This document shows, in pieces, positions 42,153 to 51,080 of a DNA stretch of 64,000 bases. Position numbers and translations under genes: made by a program. The notes beneath the pieces are model-generated. The model was not told where the DNA came from and did no database searches. It was given only the letters and a program-made list of their open reading frames with translations. Source of the DNA: Roseomonas sp. HF4 (lineage in GTDB: Bacteria; Pseudomonadota; Alphaproteobacteria; Acetobacterales; Acetobacteraceae); assembly GCF_005222755.1 (NCBI RefSeq), contig NZ_STGD01000006.1, positions 62,001 through 126,000 on the forward strand, given 5' to 3'. Each line of letters opens with the position of its first letter. Positions within the stretch are counted from its first letter, which is position 1.

Positions 42153-43053
42153 GTCGGGATCATCCAGGCCGCCCCTCGTCATCTGCCTCGGCAACGTCGT
42201 GGCGGACCACACCTTCCGCGTCGAGGACATACCCCAGCCGCCGGCCAAGGTCCCGGCGCGCGGCTACAGCATCGGCCCAGGGGGCATGGCCGCCAATGCG
42301 GCGATCGCGGTGGTGCGCCTCGGCGGCCGCGCCGCCTTCTGGGGCCGCATCGGCGACGACCTCAACGGCGAGCCGCTGGCCGAGGCGCTGGAGGCCGAGG
42401 GCGTGGACGTCACGGGCCTGCGCCGTGTCCCAGGTGGGCGCACCCCGGTCGGCGCCGTGCTCGTGGACCCTCGGGGGGAGCGCACCATCATCTCCTTCCG
42501 CGGCTCGGGCCTCGGCACGGATACCGACTGGCTGCCGCTCGACATGATCCGGGACGCCGGCGCGCTCTGCTGCGACCCGCGCTGGCCCGAGGGCGTCACG
42601 GTGGCGGCGGCGGCAGCGCGGGAGGCCGGCGTGCCCGTGATCCTGGACGGGGAGCGGAGCGAGACGCGCATCCTGGTGGACCTGGTGCCGCGGGTGGACC
42701 ATCCGATCTTCTCGGTCCCCGGGCTCGCGAACTACGCCCCCGGCCGCGATCCGGAGGAGGGGCTGCGCCAGGCGCTGGCGTCCGGCCCCGTGAAGGTCGC
42801 GGCGGTGACGCAGGGGGAGAAGGGCGTGCTCTGGATGGCGGCCGGCGACGACAAGCCGACGCGCACCCCGCCGCTCCCGGTCGAGGCGACCAACACCACC
42901 GGCGCGGGGGATGTGTTCCACGGCGCCTATGCGCTGGCGATGGCCGAGGGGATGGCGGTCGCGGATGCGATGCGCTTCGCGGCCGCGGCCGGGGCGCTGC
43001 GCGCGCGGGACGGGGCCACGCCGACGCGGGCGATGGTGGACGAGGTCCTGTAG
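42151..43053 (+). CDS. PfkB-family sugar kinase
   Basis: A 300-residue ribokinase-family enzyme that phosphorylates a sugar or nucleoside. LVICLGNVVADHTFRVEDIP and GYSIGPGGMAANAAIAVVRLGG form the N-terminal PfkB signature, and ATNTTGAGDVFHGAYALAMAEG contains the ATP-site anion hole and catalytic Asp. Substrate specificity is not evident. Its ATG (42151-42153) overlaps the start codon of the divergent RluA-type gene by two bases, so each gene's promoter must lie within the other coding region. It ends 30 bp before the convergent IorB-like gene ends. Confidence 0.9.
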   Translation: MSGSSRPPLVICLGNVVADHTFRVEDIPQPPAKVPARGYSIGPGGMAANAAIAVVRLGGRAAFWGRIGDDLNGEPLAEALEAEGVDVTGLRRVPGGRTPVGAVLVDPRGERTIISFRGSGLGTDTDWLPLDMIRDAGALCCDPRWPEGVTVAAAAAREAGVPVILDGERSETRILVDLVPRVDHPIFSVPGLANYAPGRDPEEGLRQALASGPVKVAAVTQGEKGVLWMAAGDDKPTRTPPLPVEATNTTGAGDVFHGAYALAMAEGMAVADAMRFAAAAGALRARDGATPTRAMVDEVL

Positions 43054-43082
43054 GGACCGGCTTCCCGCAACCCGCCGCGCCG

Positions 43083-45290
43083 TCAGGGCCCGGCAAGCCG
43101 AGCCTTGCCGAACGGCATCGACCGCAGGCGCTGCCCCGTCAGCGCGAACACCGCATTCGCCACCGCCGGCGCGACGCCCGGCGTGCCGGGCTCCCCCACG
43201 CCGCCCATCGGCGCGCCGCTGTCGACGATGCGCACATGCACGCGCGGCATGCAGTCCCGGCGCAGCACGCGATAGGTATCGAAGTTGCGCGTCGCGACCT
43301 CGCCGCGCGCGAAGACCACCTCCTCGGCCAGCGCGGCAGAAAGCCCGAGCGCGGCGGCGGATTCCACCTGCTCGGCGATGGTGCGGGGATTGACCGCGCG
43401 CCCCGGATCGATCGCGATCCAGAGGTCGTGCACCACGACCTCGCCGTCGCGCACCGAGACCTCCGCGATGGTCGCGACCTCGGACCCGAAGGGCGACGCC
43501 ATGGCGAGGCCGCGCGCGCGCCGCGTGCCGTCCTCCGCCGTGAAGGGGCCGGGCCGCCAGCCGCCCGAGAGCGCCGCCACCTCCTGCAGCAAGGCGCGGT
43601 GCCGTTCGCTCCAGGACAGCAACGCCAGGCGGAAGCCCAGGGGATCGCGCCCCGCCGCATGGGCCACCTCGTCGAGGAAGCTCTCGAGGAAGAAGTCGTT
43701 CATCGAGTGCCCGACGGACCGCCAGAAGCCGAGATTGACGCCGGGCGGATGCGGCACGGGCACGAATTCCATGCGCTTCGCCGCGAAGCGATAAGGCTTG
43801 CCGGTCAGCCCCTCCATCACCGAGCCGTCCACGGGCGGGCTGCCGAGCCGCGCGGCGCCGAAATGCCGCGTGACCGGCCCTTCCCCGTAGCCCGAGGCCT
43901 GCAGCGCCACGACCTCGCCAGACGGGTCGAGCCCGGCGCGGAAGGTCGCGAAGGACAGCGGGCGATAGGCGTCGCGGGCGAATTCCTCCTCGCGGCTCCA
44001 GATCACCTTGACGGGGCGGCTCGCGGTCCTGGCCAGCAGGATCGCCTGGGTGTGGGCATTGGCGCTGCCATAGGCGAAGTGCCGCCCGAAGAAGCCGCCG
44101 AGCGGCGGCGAATGCAGGCGGACCTTCGCTTCCTCGATCCCCGCGGCGCGCGCGGCGGAAGCGCGAAAGAGGTCCGGCGCCTGGTTCGGCACCCAGACAT
44201 CGAGCGTGCCGTCCGCAGCGAAGCGCGCGGTGGCCGAAGGCGGCTCCATCTGCGCGTGCGCCAGGTAGGGCGCGTCGTACTCCGCCTCGATGACGCGCGC
44301 GGCACCGGCCATGGCGGTGCGGAGGTCGCCCGCCTCCTCCGCCGTGTTGCCGGGCGTGCCGGCGGCGGCCTTGAGGCGACCGAGCATGGCGGCGGCATCG
44401 AAATCCGCCTCCATCACCGGCCCCTGCAGCGCGGCCCAGGCGACCTGCGCCTGCGCCACGGCGGATTTCGCCCGCCACCAGGTATCGGCGAGGACAGCGA
44501 CGGCGCCGGGCAGGCGATGCACGGAATGGACGCCGGGCAGGGCGCGCAGCGCGTCCTCGTTCGTCACGGCGGCAGGCTGGGCCCCGGCGCGCGGCGCATG
44601 CAGCACGGCGGCGAGCAGCATGCCCTCGACCTTCACGTCGATGGCATAGGCGACCCGGCCCGTGGATCTCGCCCGAACGTCGAGCCGCGGCAGCGGCCGC
44701 CCGATGACACGGAAGCGCGCCGGATCCTTGAGCGGCGCGCCGGCCGGCGGCGCCAGCGCGGCGGCGGCCTCGGCCAGGTCCGCGTAGTCGATCGCGCGGC
44801 CGGATGAGGCGTGCAGCACCCGCCCCGCGCCGGTCGAGAGCGTCGATGCCGGCGCGTCGAGCCGCGCCGCGGCGGCCTCCACCAGCATCGCCCGCGCCGT
44901 CGCGCCGAGCGTGCGGAAATGCGCGAAGGAGGACCGCACGGACAGCGATCCGCCGGTGAAGCGCGCATTGCCCCCCTGCATGACGCGGTACGCCTCGCCC
45001 GGCGGCGCGCAGGCGACGACGAAGCGCGCCGGGTCGGCGTCGAGTTCCTCGGCGACGATCTGCGCGACGGCGCTGTCGATGCCCTGGCCGCCCTCGACGA
45101 AGGGGTTCTGCAGGTGGATCGTGCCGTCCGGCGCGATGCGGAGATACGCCGCGACCCGGGTCGCATGGCGCAGCGCCGCCGCGGCCGAGGCCTGCGCGTG
45201 CGGCGCCCGGACCGGAATGGCCAGGCCGAGCACGAGCCCCGCCCCGAGCAGCCCGCGGCGCGAGAGGTTGGCGGGGGTCGCCCGGTGCAT
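43083..45290 (-). CDS. Molybdopterin-containing aldehyde/isoquinoline oxidoreductase, large subunit (IorB-like)
   Basis: A 735-residue xanthine dehydrogenase-superfamily catalytic subunit that hydroxylates aldehydes or N-heterocycles at a molybdenum cofactor. The N-terminus LSRRGLLGAGLVLGLAIPV is a twin-arginine signal, so it acts in the periplasm, as IorB-type enzymes do. The catalytic Glu lies in GGVGEPGTPGVAPAVANA at the C-terminus. PLGGFFGRHFAYGSAN and FWRSVGHSMNDFFLESFLDE are cofactor-contact regions. The small iron-sulfur subunit gene lies 1 bp upstream. No dedicated cytochrome c subunit or cofactor chaperone is adjacent. Confidence 0.92.
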   Translation of the reverse strand: MHRATPANLSRRGLLGAGLVLGLAIPVRAPHAQASAAAALRHATRVAAYLRIAPDGTIHLQNPFVEGGQGIDSAVAQIVAEELDADPARFVVACAPPGEAYRVMQGGNARFTGGSLSVRSSFAHFRTLGATARAMLVEAAAARLDAPASTLSTGAGRVLHASSGRAIDYADLAEAAAALAPPAGAPLKDPARFRVIGRPLPRLDVRARSTGRVAYAIDVKVEGMLLAAVLHAPRAGAQPAAVTNEDALRALPGVHSVHRLPGAVAVLADTWWRAKSAVAQAQVAWAALQGPVMEADFDAAAMLGRLKAAAGTPGNTAEEAGDLRTAMAGAARVIEAEYDAPYLAHAQMEPPSATARFAADGTLDVWVPNQAPDLFRASAARAAGIEEAKVRLHSPPLGGFFGRHFAYGSANAHTQAILLARTASRPVKVIWSREEEFARDAYRPLSFATFRAGLDPSGEVVALQASGYGEGPVTRHFGAARLGSPPVDGSVMEGLTGKPYRFAAKRMEFVPVPHPPGVNLGFWRSVGHSMNDFFLESFLDEVAHAAGRDPLGFRLALLSWSERHRALLQEVAALSGGWRPGPFTAEDGTRRARGLAMASPFGSEVATIAEVSVRDGEVVVHDLWIAIDPGRAVNPRTIAEQVESAAALGLSAALAEEVVFARGEVATRNFDTYRVLRRDCMPRVHVRIVDSGAPMGGVGEPGTPGVAPAVANAVFALTGQRLRSMPFGKARLAGP

Positions 45291-45291
45291 C

Positions 45292-45744
45292 TCAGCCGGC
45301 CTCCGCCGCCGCGCCGATCGCGCGCGCGACGGCGTTGTAGGTGCCGCAGCGGCAGATGTTGGTCATGGCGTCGCGGATCTGCGCGGCCGAGGGCTTCGGC
45401 ACCGCGGCCAGCAGCGCCGTCGCGGCCATCACCTGGCCCGACTGGCAGTAGCCGCATTGCGGCGCCTGGTGCTCGACCCAGGCCTCGACCACGCGCCGGC
45501 CGACGGGATGCGCCTCGATCGCCTCGATCGTGGTGACGCGGCGGCCGGCGACCGCCTCCGCCGTGACCGCGCAGGACCGCGCCGCTTCCCCGTCCAGCAG
45601 CACGGTGCAGGCGCCGCAGGCGGCGATGCCGCAGCCATACTTCGTTCCGGTCAGGCCGAGCTGCTCGCGCAGCACCCAGAGCAGGGGGGTGTCGCCCTCG
45701 ACCTCGAGGCGATGGGTCGTGCCGTTGACGTCCAGTTCGATCAT
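45292..45744 (-). CDS. (2Fe-2S)-binding subunit of the IorAB-type oxidoreductase
   Basis: A 150-residue iron-sulfur subunit. The N-terminal plant-ferredoxin-like domain has the first cluster in YGCGIAACGACTVLLDG plus a later Cys (RSCAVT). The C-terminal helical domain has the second cluster in CGYCQSGQ and NICRCGTYNAV. It passes electrons from the molybdenum subunit, and lacking its own signal it is probably exported as a complex with the Tat-signal large subunit. First gene of the pair; its start (45744) faces the TAXI receptor gene across 203 bp. Confidence 0.95.
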   Translation of the reverse strand: MIELDVNGTTHRLEVEGDTPLLWVLREQLGLTGTKYGCGIAACGACTVLLDGEAARSCAVTAEAVAGRRVTTIEAIEAHPVGRRVVEAWVEHQAPQCGYCQSGQVMAATALLAAVPKPSAAQIRDAMTNICRCGTYNAVARAIGAAAEAG

Positions 45745-45861
45745 GCGCGCCTCCGCTTCGACCCCGCCCTGGTCAAGATGATGCTCAGGCGGGGCAGGCG
45801 GAAGTCCAGGCCCGCGTGCGGCGGCATTCCGGGAGATGAAGTTGACCTGAACGAAAAATTG

Positions 45862-45935
45862 CCGGATGGTAATATTCAGTGACGACCTCGAAGCGGGCGC
45901 ACGGGACGTTGTTTGACCGCACGAATACCATCCGG
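45862..45935. promoter_or_regulatory. Spaced inverted repeat upstream of the TAXI receptor gene
   Basis: CCGGATGGTA (45862-45871) and TACCATCCGG (45926-45935) are perfect inverted copies 54 bp apart. The right arm ends where the receptor gene's GGGAGGA ribosome site begins. They could be two halves of an operator pair for DNA looping, or arms of a leader hairpin affecting translation. Confidence 0.5.
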
Positions 45936-45947
45936 GAGGAACAAAAC

Positions 45948-46964
45948 ATGACCAAACTCACACGCCGTGCTCTCGGCCTCGGTGGCACCGCCGCGCTTCT
46001 GGCAGCACCCGCGGTCGCTCAGCAGCGCCAGGCGCGGTCCTACGTGCTGACCACGGCGACGACGGGCGGCACCTACTATCCGGTCGGCGTCGCCATCGCG
46101 ACGCTCGCCAAGGTGCGGCTGCAGTCCTCCCAGGGGCTCGACCTCAGCGCCATCTCCTCGGCCGGGTCGACCGAGAACGTGAAGCTGCTGCGCGAGAACC
46201 AGGCCCAGTTCGCCATCCTGCAGGGCCTGGTCGCGCAGTTCGCGGGCAGCGGCACTGGCGCCTTCCAGGCCGAGGGCGTGCAGCGGAACCTGCGCGGCAT
46301 CCTGCCGCTCTGGTACAATTACGAGCAGTACGTGATCGACCGCAGCCTCGCCACCACCGGGCGGATCGGCGACATGGCGAACCTGTACGGCAAGAAGTTC
46401 TCGATGGGTGCGCGCGGCTCGGGCCTCGAGACCATGCACCGCTGGATCTTCCCGAACCTCGGCATCGACTACGAGAAGTTCGACCTGGTCTACCAGGGCT
46501 ATGGCCCGACGGCGGAGAGCCTGCAGAACGGCTCGATCCAGGGCGGCAACTTCGAGGCCGGCCTGCCGACCGGCGCGCTGACCCAGGCGATGGCCAATGC
46601 CGGCACGCGGCTGAAGATCCTGGCGTTCAACGAGGAGGATGTGCGGCGCGCCAACGGCAACACCTCGCTGCTGTCGCTCTCGACCATCCCGGCGAACACC
46701 TATCCGAACCAGCCCGAGGCGGTGCCGACGGCGCGGCTGCCGAACTTCTTCGCCTGCAACGCGGCGGTGCCTGAGCAGGATGTCTACCTGGTCACGAAGT
46801 CGATCTTCGAGAACCTGCCCTTCCTCAACAACATCCACGCTGCGACGCGGGAGATCAGCCTGGCGGATTCGCTCGGCGGCTATCCCTTCCCGCTGCATCC
46901 GGGCGCCATCCGCTACTATCGCGAGAAGGGCATGACCGTGCCCGCGGCGCTCATCCCGGCGTGA
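45948..46964 (+). CDS. TAXI-family TRAP transporter solute receptor
   Basis: A 338-residue extracytoplasmic receptor of the TAXI type, which feeds a TRAP transporter driven by ion gradient. A signal peptide (MTKLTRRALGLGGTAALLAA...AVAQ) precedes TTATTGGTYYPVGVAIATL, the defining TAXI motif. SMGARGSGLETMHRW and DLVYQGYGPTAESL follow as expected. The start at 45948 has GGGAGGA seven bases upstream; an in-frame ATG at 45879 is unsupported. The membrane partner follows at 47114 after a strong hairpin. Ligands of TAXI receptors are mostly unknown; glutamate-like or organic acids have been proposed. Confidence 0.93.
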   Translation: MTKLTRRALGLGGTAALLAAPAVAQQRQARSYVLTTATTGGTYYPVGVAIATLAKVRLQSSQGLDLSAISSAGSTENVKLLRENQAQFAILQGLVAQFAGSGTGAFQAEGVQRNLRGILPLWYNYEQYVIDRSLATTGRIGDMANLYGKKFSMGARGSGLETMHRWIFPNLGIDYEKFDLVYQGYGPTAESLQNGSIQGGNFEAGLPTGALTQAMANAGTRLKILAFNEEDVRRANGNTSLLSLSTIPANTYPNQPEAVPTARLPNFFACNAAVPEQDVYLVTKSIFENLPFLNNIHAATREISLADSLGGYPFPLHPGAIRYYREKGMTVPAALIPA

Positions 46965-46986
46965 TCGCCGGCGGCTGATCAGGCGA

Positions 46987-47014
46987 CGGCGGCCGGGCAG
47001 CGACCCGGCCGCCG
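46987..47014 (+). terminator. Intercistronic hairpin between TAXI receptor and TRAP permease
   Basis: CGGCGGCCGGG (46987-46997) pairs perfectly with CCCGGCCGCCG (47004-47014) around CAGCGA. It follows the receptor stop by 22 bp and lacks a T tract. Such hairpins typically stabilise the upstream message or cause partial termination, giving receptor in excess over permease. Confidence 0.55.
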
Positions 47015-47113
47015 CACCCGCGCCCGACGGCGCGGCGGAGGCAACCCCTGGGGCCGAGGCTCCGGGCCCGCCCGCAACCGGGAAGCGGCGCGGACCCGGC
47101 GCGCGCGGCGGGC

Positions 47114-49264
47114 ATGACAATGGCTGGAACACTGGAAGCGGCCCCGGCCGCGCGCGCGGTCGACATCGATACGGGGCGCGTGCTGCGCGGGCCCGGCACG
47201 GTCGCCGGACAGGCGGTGATGGCGGGCGGCGCGCTGCTCGCGATCCTGCACATCTACGTCAATACGCTCGGCACCTGGTCCGAGACCTGGCTGAACGTCG
47301 TGCACTTCGGCGGCTTCGGGGCGCTCTGCGCGCTCGCCTACCCGGCCTTCGAGGCACGCACGGCGCGCGGCGCGCGGGTGGCGCTCGCGATCGACGTCGT
47401 GCTCGCGCTGCTGGCGCTGTCCTGCATCGGCTACCTGATGCTGACCGAGACGGCGTTCTTCGAGCGCAACGCCGCCTATCACTGGCAGGACTGGGTCTTC
47501 ACCGCGCTGGCGCCGCTGCTGGTGCTGGAATTCGTCCGGCGCACCACCGGCCTGCTGATCCCGGCGATCATGATCACGGCCTTCACCTATGTCGTGGTCT
47601 GGGGGAAGTACGTGCCGGGAATGCTGACCTTCCCGGGCCTGACGCTCGAGACGATGCTCTACCGGACCTTCTGGACCGATGACGGGATGCTGGGCAACAT
47701 CGCGTCGATCTCCGCGACCTACGTCTTCATGTTCGTGCTGTTCGGCGCCTTCCTGAACCGCTCGGGTGCCGGCGAGTTCATCATCGACTTCGCGCGCGCC
47801 CTTGCACGGCGGATGATCGGCGGGCCGGGCTATGTCGCGGTCATCGGCTCGGCGCTGATGGGCACCATCTCGGGCTCGACCGTCGCGAATGTCGCGGCGA
47901 CCGGCGTCATCACCATCCCGATGATGAAGCGCGCAGGCTTCCGCCCGCGCTTCGCCGCCGCGACCGAGGCCGCGGCCTCGACCGGCGGGCAGATCATGCC
48001 GCCCATCATGGGCGCGGGCGCCTTCGTCATGGCGTCCTACACGGGCATCCCCTACCTCACGATCGTCGCCGTCTCGGTGCTGCCGGCGATGCTCTATTTC
48101 TGGTCCGTCGCGGTCTATATCCGCATCGAGGCCAAGCGCGAGGGCCTGACCGCCGCCGACCCGGATGCGCCCACCCTGGTCGAGGCCTTCCGGCGCGGCG
48201 GCCTGCAGTTCTTCGCCCCGATCGGGGTGCTGATGGGCCTGCTGATCGCGGGCTATACGCCGACCTATTGCGCGGGCGCGGGCATCGTCGCGCTCATCGC
48301 CTCCTCCTGGTTGCGGAAGGGCTACGGGATGGGGCCGCGCGCGGTTTTCGAGGCGCTGGCCAAGGGCGCTTCCGACATGATCCTGACGGCGGTGCTGCTG
48401 GTGGGCGTCGGCGTCGTGGTCAATGCCATCGCGACGACCGGCATCGGCAACACCTTCTCGCTCATGATCAACCAGTGGGCCGGCGGCAGCCTGTTCGTCG
48501 CGCTGGTGCTGATCGCGCTCGCCTCGCTCGTGCTCGGCATGGGGCTGCCGGTGACGGCGTCCTATGTCGTGCTGGCCACGCTCTCGGCGCCGGCACTGGC
48601 GGAACTCATCGCGCAGTCGAGCGTGATCCAGGCGGTGGCCGCAGGCACGATCGGCGACCAGGCCAAGGGCATCCTGATGCTGGTGGCGCCCGACCGCATG
48701 GCGGAGATCGGCCAGCCCATGAGCCTCGCCGCTGCCACCGCGCTGGTGGCGCTCGTGCCGCCCGACATCGCGCGCACCTTCACCGAGGGCGCGCTGTCGA
48801 CGGAGGCGCTCACCATCGCGCTGCTGTCCGCGCACATGATCATCTTCTGGCTGAGCCAGGACAGCGGCGTCACGCCGCCGGTCTGCCTGACCGCCTTCGC
48901 CGCGGCCGCCATCGCGCGAACGCCGCCCATGGCGACCGGCTTCACGGCCTGGAAGGTGGCGAAGGGCCTCTACATCGTGCCCTTCCTCTTCGCCTACACG
49001 CCGCTGCTCGGCGGCAATCTCTGGCACGACCTCGAGGTGTCGTTCTTCGCGGTCTTCGCGATCTATGCGCTGGCCGGCGCGATCGACGGGCACCTCGAGG
49101 CGCCGGTCTCCTGGCCGCTGCGCGCCGTGCTGTTCGCGGCGGGCTGCGCGCTGATGTGGCCGGAGATGCGGGTCGCGCATCTCGGCGGGCTGGCGGTGTT
49201 GGCGGCGGTCTTCGCGCTCAACCTCCGCGCGGCGCGGCGAGGAGCACGGATGGTCGTGGCCTGA
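47114..49264 (+). CDS. TRAP transporter permease, fused 4TM/12TM (DctQM-type)
   Basis: A 716-residue polytopic membrane protein in which the small (four-helix) and large (twelve-helix) TRAP subunits are fused, as is standard for TAXI systems. Motifs include GTISGSTVANVAATGVITIP, GGQIMPPIMGAGAFVMASYT and LGMGLPVTASYVVLA. It imports the receptor's ligand with sodium or proton symport. Start at 47114 (MTMAGTLEA) or 47120; no strong ribosome site decides. It ends just before family A copy A4 and converges on hemF. Confidence 0.93.
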   Translation: MTMAGTLEAAPAARAVDIDTGRVLRGPGTVAGQAVMAGGALLAILHIYVNTLGTWSETWLNVVHFGGFGALCALAYPAFEARTARGARVALAIDVVLALLALSCIGYLMLTETAFFERNAAYHWQDWVFTALAPLLVLEFVRRTTGLLIPAIMITAFTYVVVWGKYVPGMLTFPGLTLETMLYRTFWTDDGMLGNIASISATYVFMFVLFGAFLNRSGAGEFIIDFARALARRMIGGPGYVAVIGSALMGTISGSTVANVAATGVITIPMMKRAGFRPRFAAATEAAASTGGQIMPPIMGAGAFVMASYTGIPYLTIVAVSVLPAMLYFWSVAVYIRIEAKREGLTAADPDAPTLVEAFRRGGLQFFAPIGVLMGLLIAGYTPTYCAGAGIVALIASSWLRKGYGMGPRAVFEALAKGASDMILTAVLLVGVGVVVNAIATTGIGNTFSLMINQWAGGSLFVALVLIALASLVLGMGLPVTASYVVLATLSAPALAELIAQSSVIQAVAAGTIGDQAKGILMLVAPDRMAEIGQPMSLAAATALVALVPPDIARTFTEGALSTEALTIALLSAHMIIFWLSQDSGVTPPVCLTAFAAAAIARTPPMATGFTAWKVAKGLYIVPFLFAYTPLLGGNLWHDLEVSFFAVFAIYALAGAIDGHLEAPVSWPLRAVLFAAGCALMWPEMRVAHLGGLAVLAAVFALNLRAARRGARMVVA

Positions 49265-49268
49265 CGCG

Positions 49269-49403
49269 GCGGGGGGGGGGGGGGAACCTCCCCCGCGCCC
49301 CCTCCCTTCTCTGGCACCTGGCGCCGGTCCTTGAGGTTCGGATACCAAGTGACAAAGAAGGTTGAGGGGGGTCCGGGGGGGGAAGTTCCCTTCTCCCTCC
49401 GCC
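49269..49403 (-). repeat. Family A structured repeat, copy A4 (reverse orientation), with G14 tract
   Basis: Inverted relative to A1. It begins with a run of fourteen G (49271-49284) and AACCTCCCCC, has GGCACCTGGCGCC at 49313-49325 with its partner arm decayed, then AAAGAAGGTTGAGGGGGGTC and closes with GGAAGTTCCCTTCTCCCTCC. It lies between the convergent TRAP permease and hemF genes and may act as a two-way terminator. Confidence 0.85.
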
Positions 49404-49408
49404 CGCGC

Positions 49409-50320
49409 TCAGGGCCAGGCGACCTCCGGCGGCAGCGACATCAGGATCGCCTCCACGTTGCCGCCGGTCTTGAGGCCGAACAGCGTGCCGCGGTCGTGGA
49501 TCAGGTTGAATTCCACGTAGCGGCCGCGGCGGATGAGCTGCTTCTGCCGTTCCTCCGCCGTCCAGGGCTCGTGCATCCGGCGCCGTACGATGGCCGGATA
49601 GGCCTCCAGGAAGGCGAGGCCGACATCCTTCGTGAAGGCGAAGTCGGCCTCGGGCCCGTTGCCGGGCGTCCGGTCGCCGAGCCAGTCGTAGAAGATGCCG
49701 CCGAGGCCGCGCGGCTCGTTGCGGTGCGGCAGGAAGAAATATTCGTCGCACCATTGCTTGAAGCGCGGATACCAGGCCGGGTCCACCTTGTCGCAGGCGG
49801 CCTTGTAGGCGGCGTGGAAGCCGCGCGCGTCCTCGGCCGCCTCGGCGCTGTCGGGGAACATGGGCGTGAGGTCGCCGCCGCCGCCGAACCAGGCGCGCGT
49901 CGTTACGATGAAGCGGGTGTTCATGTGCGCCGCCGGCACGCGCGGGTTGCGCAGGTGCGACACCAGCGAGATGCCCGTCGCGAGGAAGCGCGGGTCAGCC
50001 TCCGCCCCTGGGATCTGCTTGCGGAACTCGGGGCTGAACTCGCCATGCACGGTCGAGACGTTGACGCCCACCTTCTCGAACACGCGCCCGCGCATCACGG
50101 ACATGACGCCGCCCCCGCCTTCGGGCCGCGTCCAGGTGGTGCGCTCGAAGCGACCGGGCGGCAGGTCGCGGTGCGGGCCTTCGCGGAGTTCGTCCTCGAT
50201 CGCTTCGAATTCCGCGCAGATGCGGTCGCGTAATTCCTCGAACCAGGCGCGGGCGGGCGCGACGAGGGGGTGGTCGGCCGGCGCGGCCCCTGGCCCGGGG
50301 GCCGCAATCTGTTCAGTCAT
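49409..50320 (-). CDS. hemF: Oxygen-dependent coproporphyrinogen III oxidase
   Basis: A 303-residue cytoplasmic enzyme that oxidatively decarboxylates coproporphyrinogen III to protoporphyrinogen IX with oxygen, a late step of heme synthesis. [25 protein letters not shown] and [20 protein letters not shown] are the family signatures. The start at 50320 (MTEQIAAPG) has AGGGAGCG just upstream; an earlier ATG at 50359 is less likely. It is divergent from the bc1 operon, a sensible neighbour because that complex needs heme. Being oxygen-dependent it fits an aerobic lifestyle. Confidence 0.96.
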   Translation of the reverse strand: MTEQIAAPGPGAAPADHPLVAPARAWFEELRDRICAEFEAIEDELREGPHRDLPPGRFERTTWTRPEGGGGVMSVMRGRVFEKVGVNVSTVHGEFSPEFRKQIPGAEADPRFLATGISLVSHLRNPRVPAAHMNTRFIVTTRAWFGGGGDLTPMFPDSAEAAEDARGFHAAYKAACDKVDPAWYPRFKQWCDEYFFLPHRNEPRGLGGIFYDWLGDRTPGNGPEADFAFTKDVGLAFLEAYPAIVRRRMHEPWTAEERQKQLIRRGRYVEFNLIHDRGTLFGLKTGGNVEAILMSLPPEVAWP

Positions 50321-50523
50321 GTAACGCTCCCTGGGATGCGCAGGGGGTGCCATGGACACTCCGCGCGACGCGCCCTTATAAGGGCGGCCGCGCGGAAGGG
50401 GCAGCGTGCGAACGCGCGCGCCGCCTGCCCACGGTGGGGCGAACCTCGGTCAGCCCCGGACAATGTAGATGCGGTCGGCGGCGCCCCGGGATCCGGGCGG
50501 CCCGGCGGAAGGGATGGAGTGGC

Positions 50524-51069
50524 ATGGCCGATACTGGTGGCGCCTCCGCGTCCGAAGGGACGCCCCGGCGGGACTTCCTGAACCTGGTGACGGCGTCCTT
50601 CGCCGCGGTGGGCGTGGGCGCGATCGCCTGGCCCTTCATCGCCTCCCTCCAACCCGCGCGCGACGTTCTGGCCCTGGCCAGCACCGAGGTCGAACTTGCG
50701 CCGATCGCGGTCGGCCAGGCCATCACGGTGATGTGGCGCGGCAAGCCGGTCTTCGTGCGCCACCGCTCGGCGGAGGAGATCGCCACGGCACGCGAGGTGC
50801 CGCTGTCGCAGCTGCCCGACCCCGCACCCGACCAGAGCCGCGTCCAGAAGGACGAGTGGCTGATCGTGCTCGGTGTCTGCACGCATCTCGGCTGCGTGCC
50901 GCTCGGCCAGAAGCCGACCGATGCGCGCGGCGAGTACGGCGGCTGGTTCTGCCCCTGCCACGGCAGCCACTACGACACGGCCGGGCGCATCAGGAAGGGG
51001 CCGGCGCCTCGGAATCTTGAAGTTCCGCAATACGCCTTCACCTCCGACACCAAGATCCGGATCGGCTGA
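50524..51069 (+). CDS. petA: Ubiquinol-cytochrome c reductase iron-sulfur (Rieske) subunit
   Basis: A 181-residue Rieske protein of the cytochrome bc1 complex. The N-terminal twin-arginine-type anchor [20 protein letters not shown] remains as the membrane helix. The [2Fe-2S] site is formed by CTHLGC and CPCHGSHYD (two Cys, two His). It accepts electrons from ubiquinol and passes them to cytochrome c1. The start at 50524 (MADTGGASA) is the usual form; the longer frame is not coding. First gene of petABC, 11 bp before petB. Confidence 0.97.
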   Translation: MADTGGASASEGTPRRDFLNLVTASFAAVGVGAIAWPFIASLQPARDVLALASTEVELAPIAVGQAITVMWRGKPVFVRHRSAEEIATAREVPLSQLPDPAPDQSRVQKDEWLIVLGVCTHLGCVPLGQKPTDARGEYGGWFCPCHGSHYDTAGRIRKGPAPRNLEVPQYAFTSDTKIRIG

Positions 51070-51080
51070 GGAGCGGAACG

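Noticed and set aside
41040..44807. A 1,255-codon plus-strand frame
   Set aside because: It is a high-GC shadow crossing the RluA, PfkB and IorB-like genes. Its composition is Arg/His/Gly-rich and it matches no family.
46979..49348. A 789-codon minus-strand frame opposite the TRAP permease
   Set aside because: Antisense shadow with a composition typical of reverse-read transporter genes.
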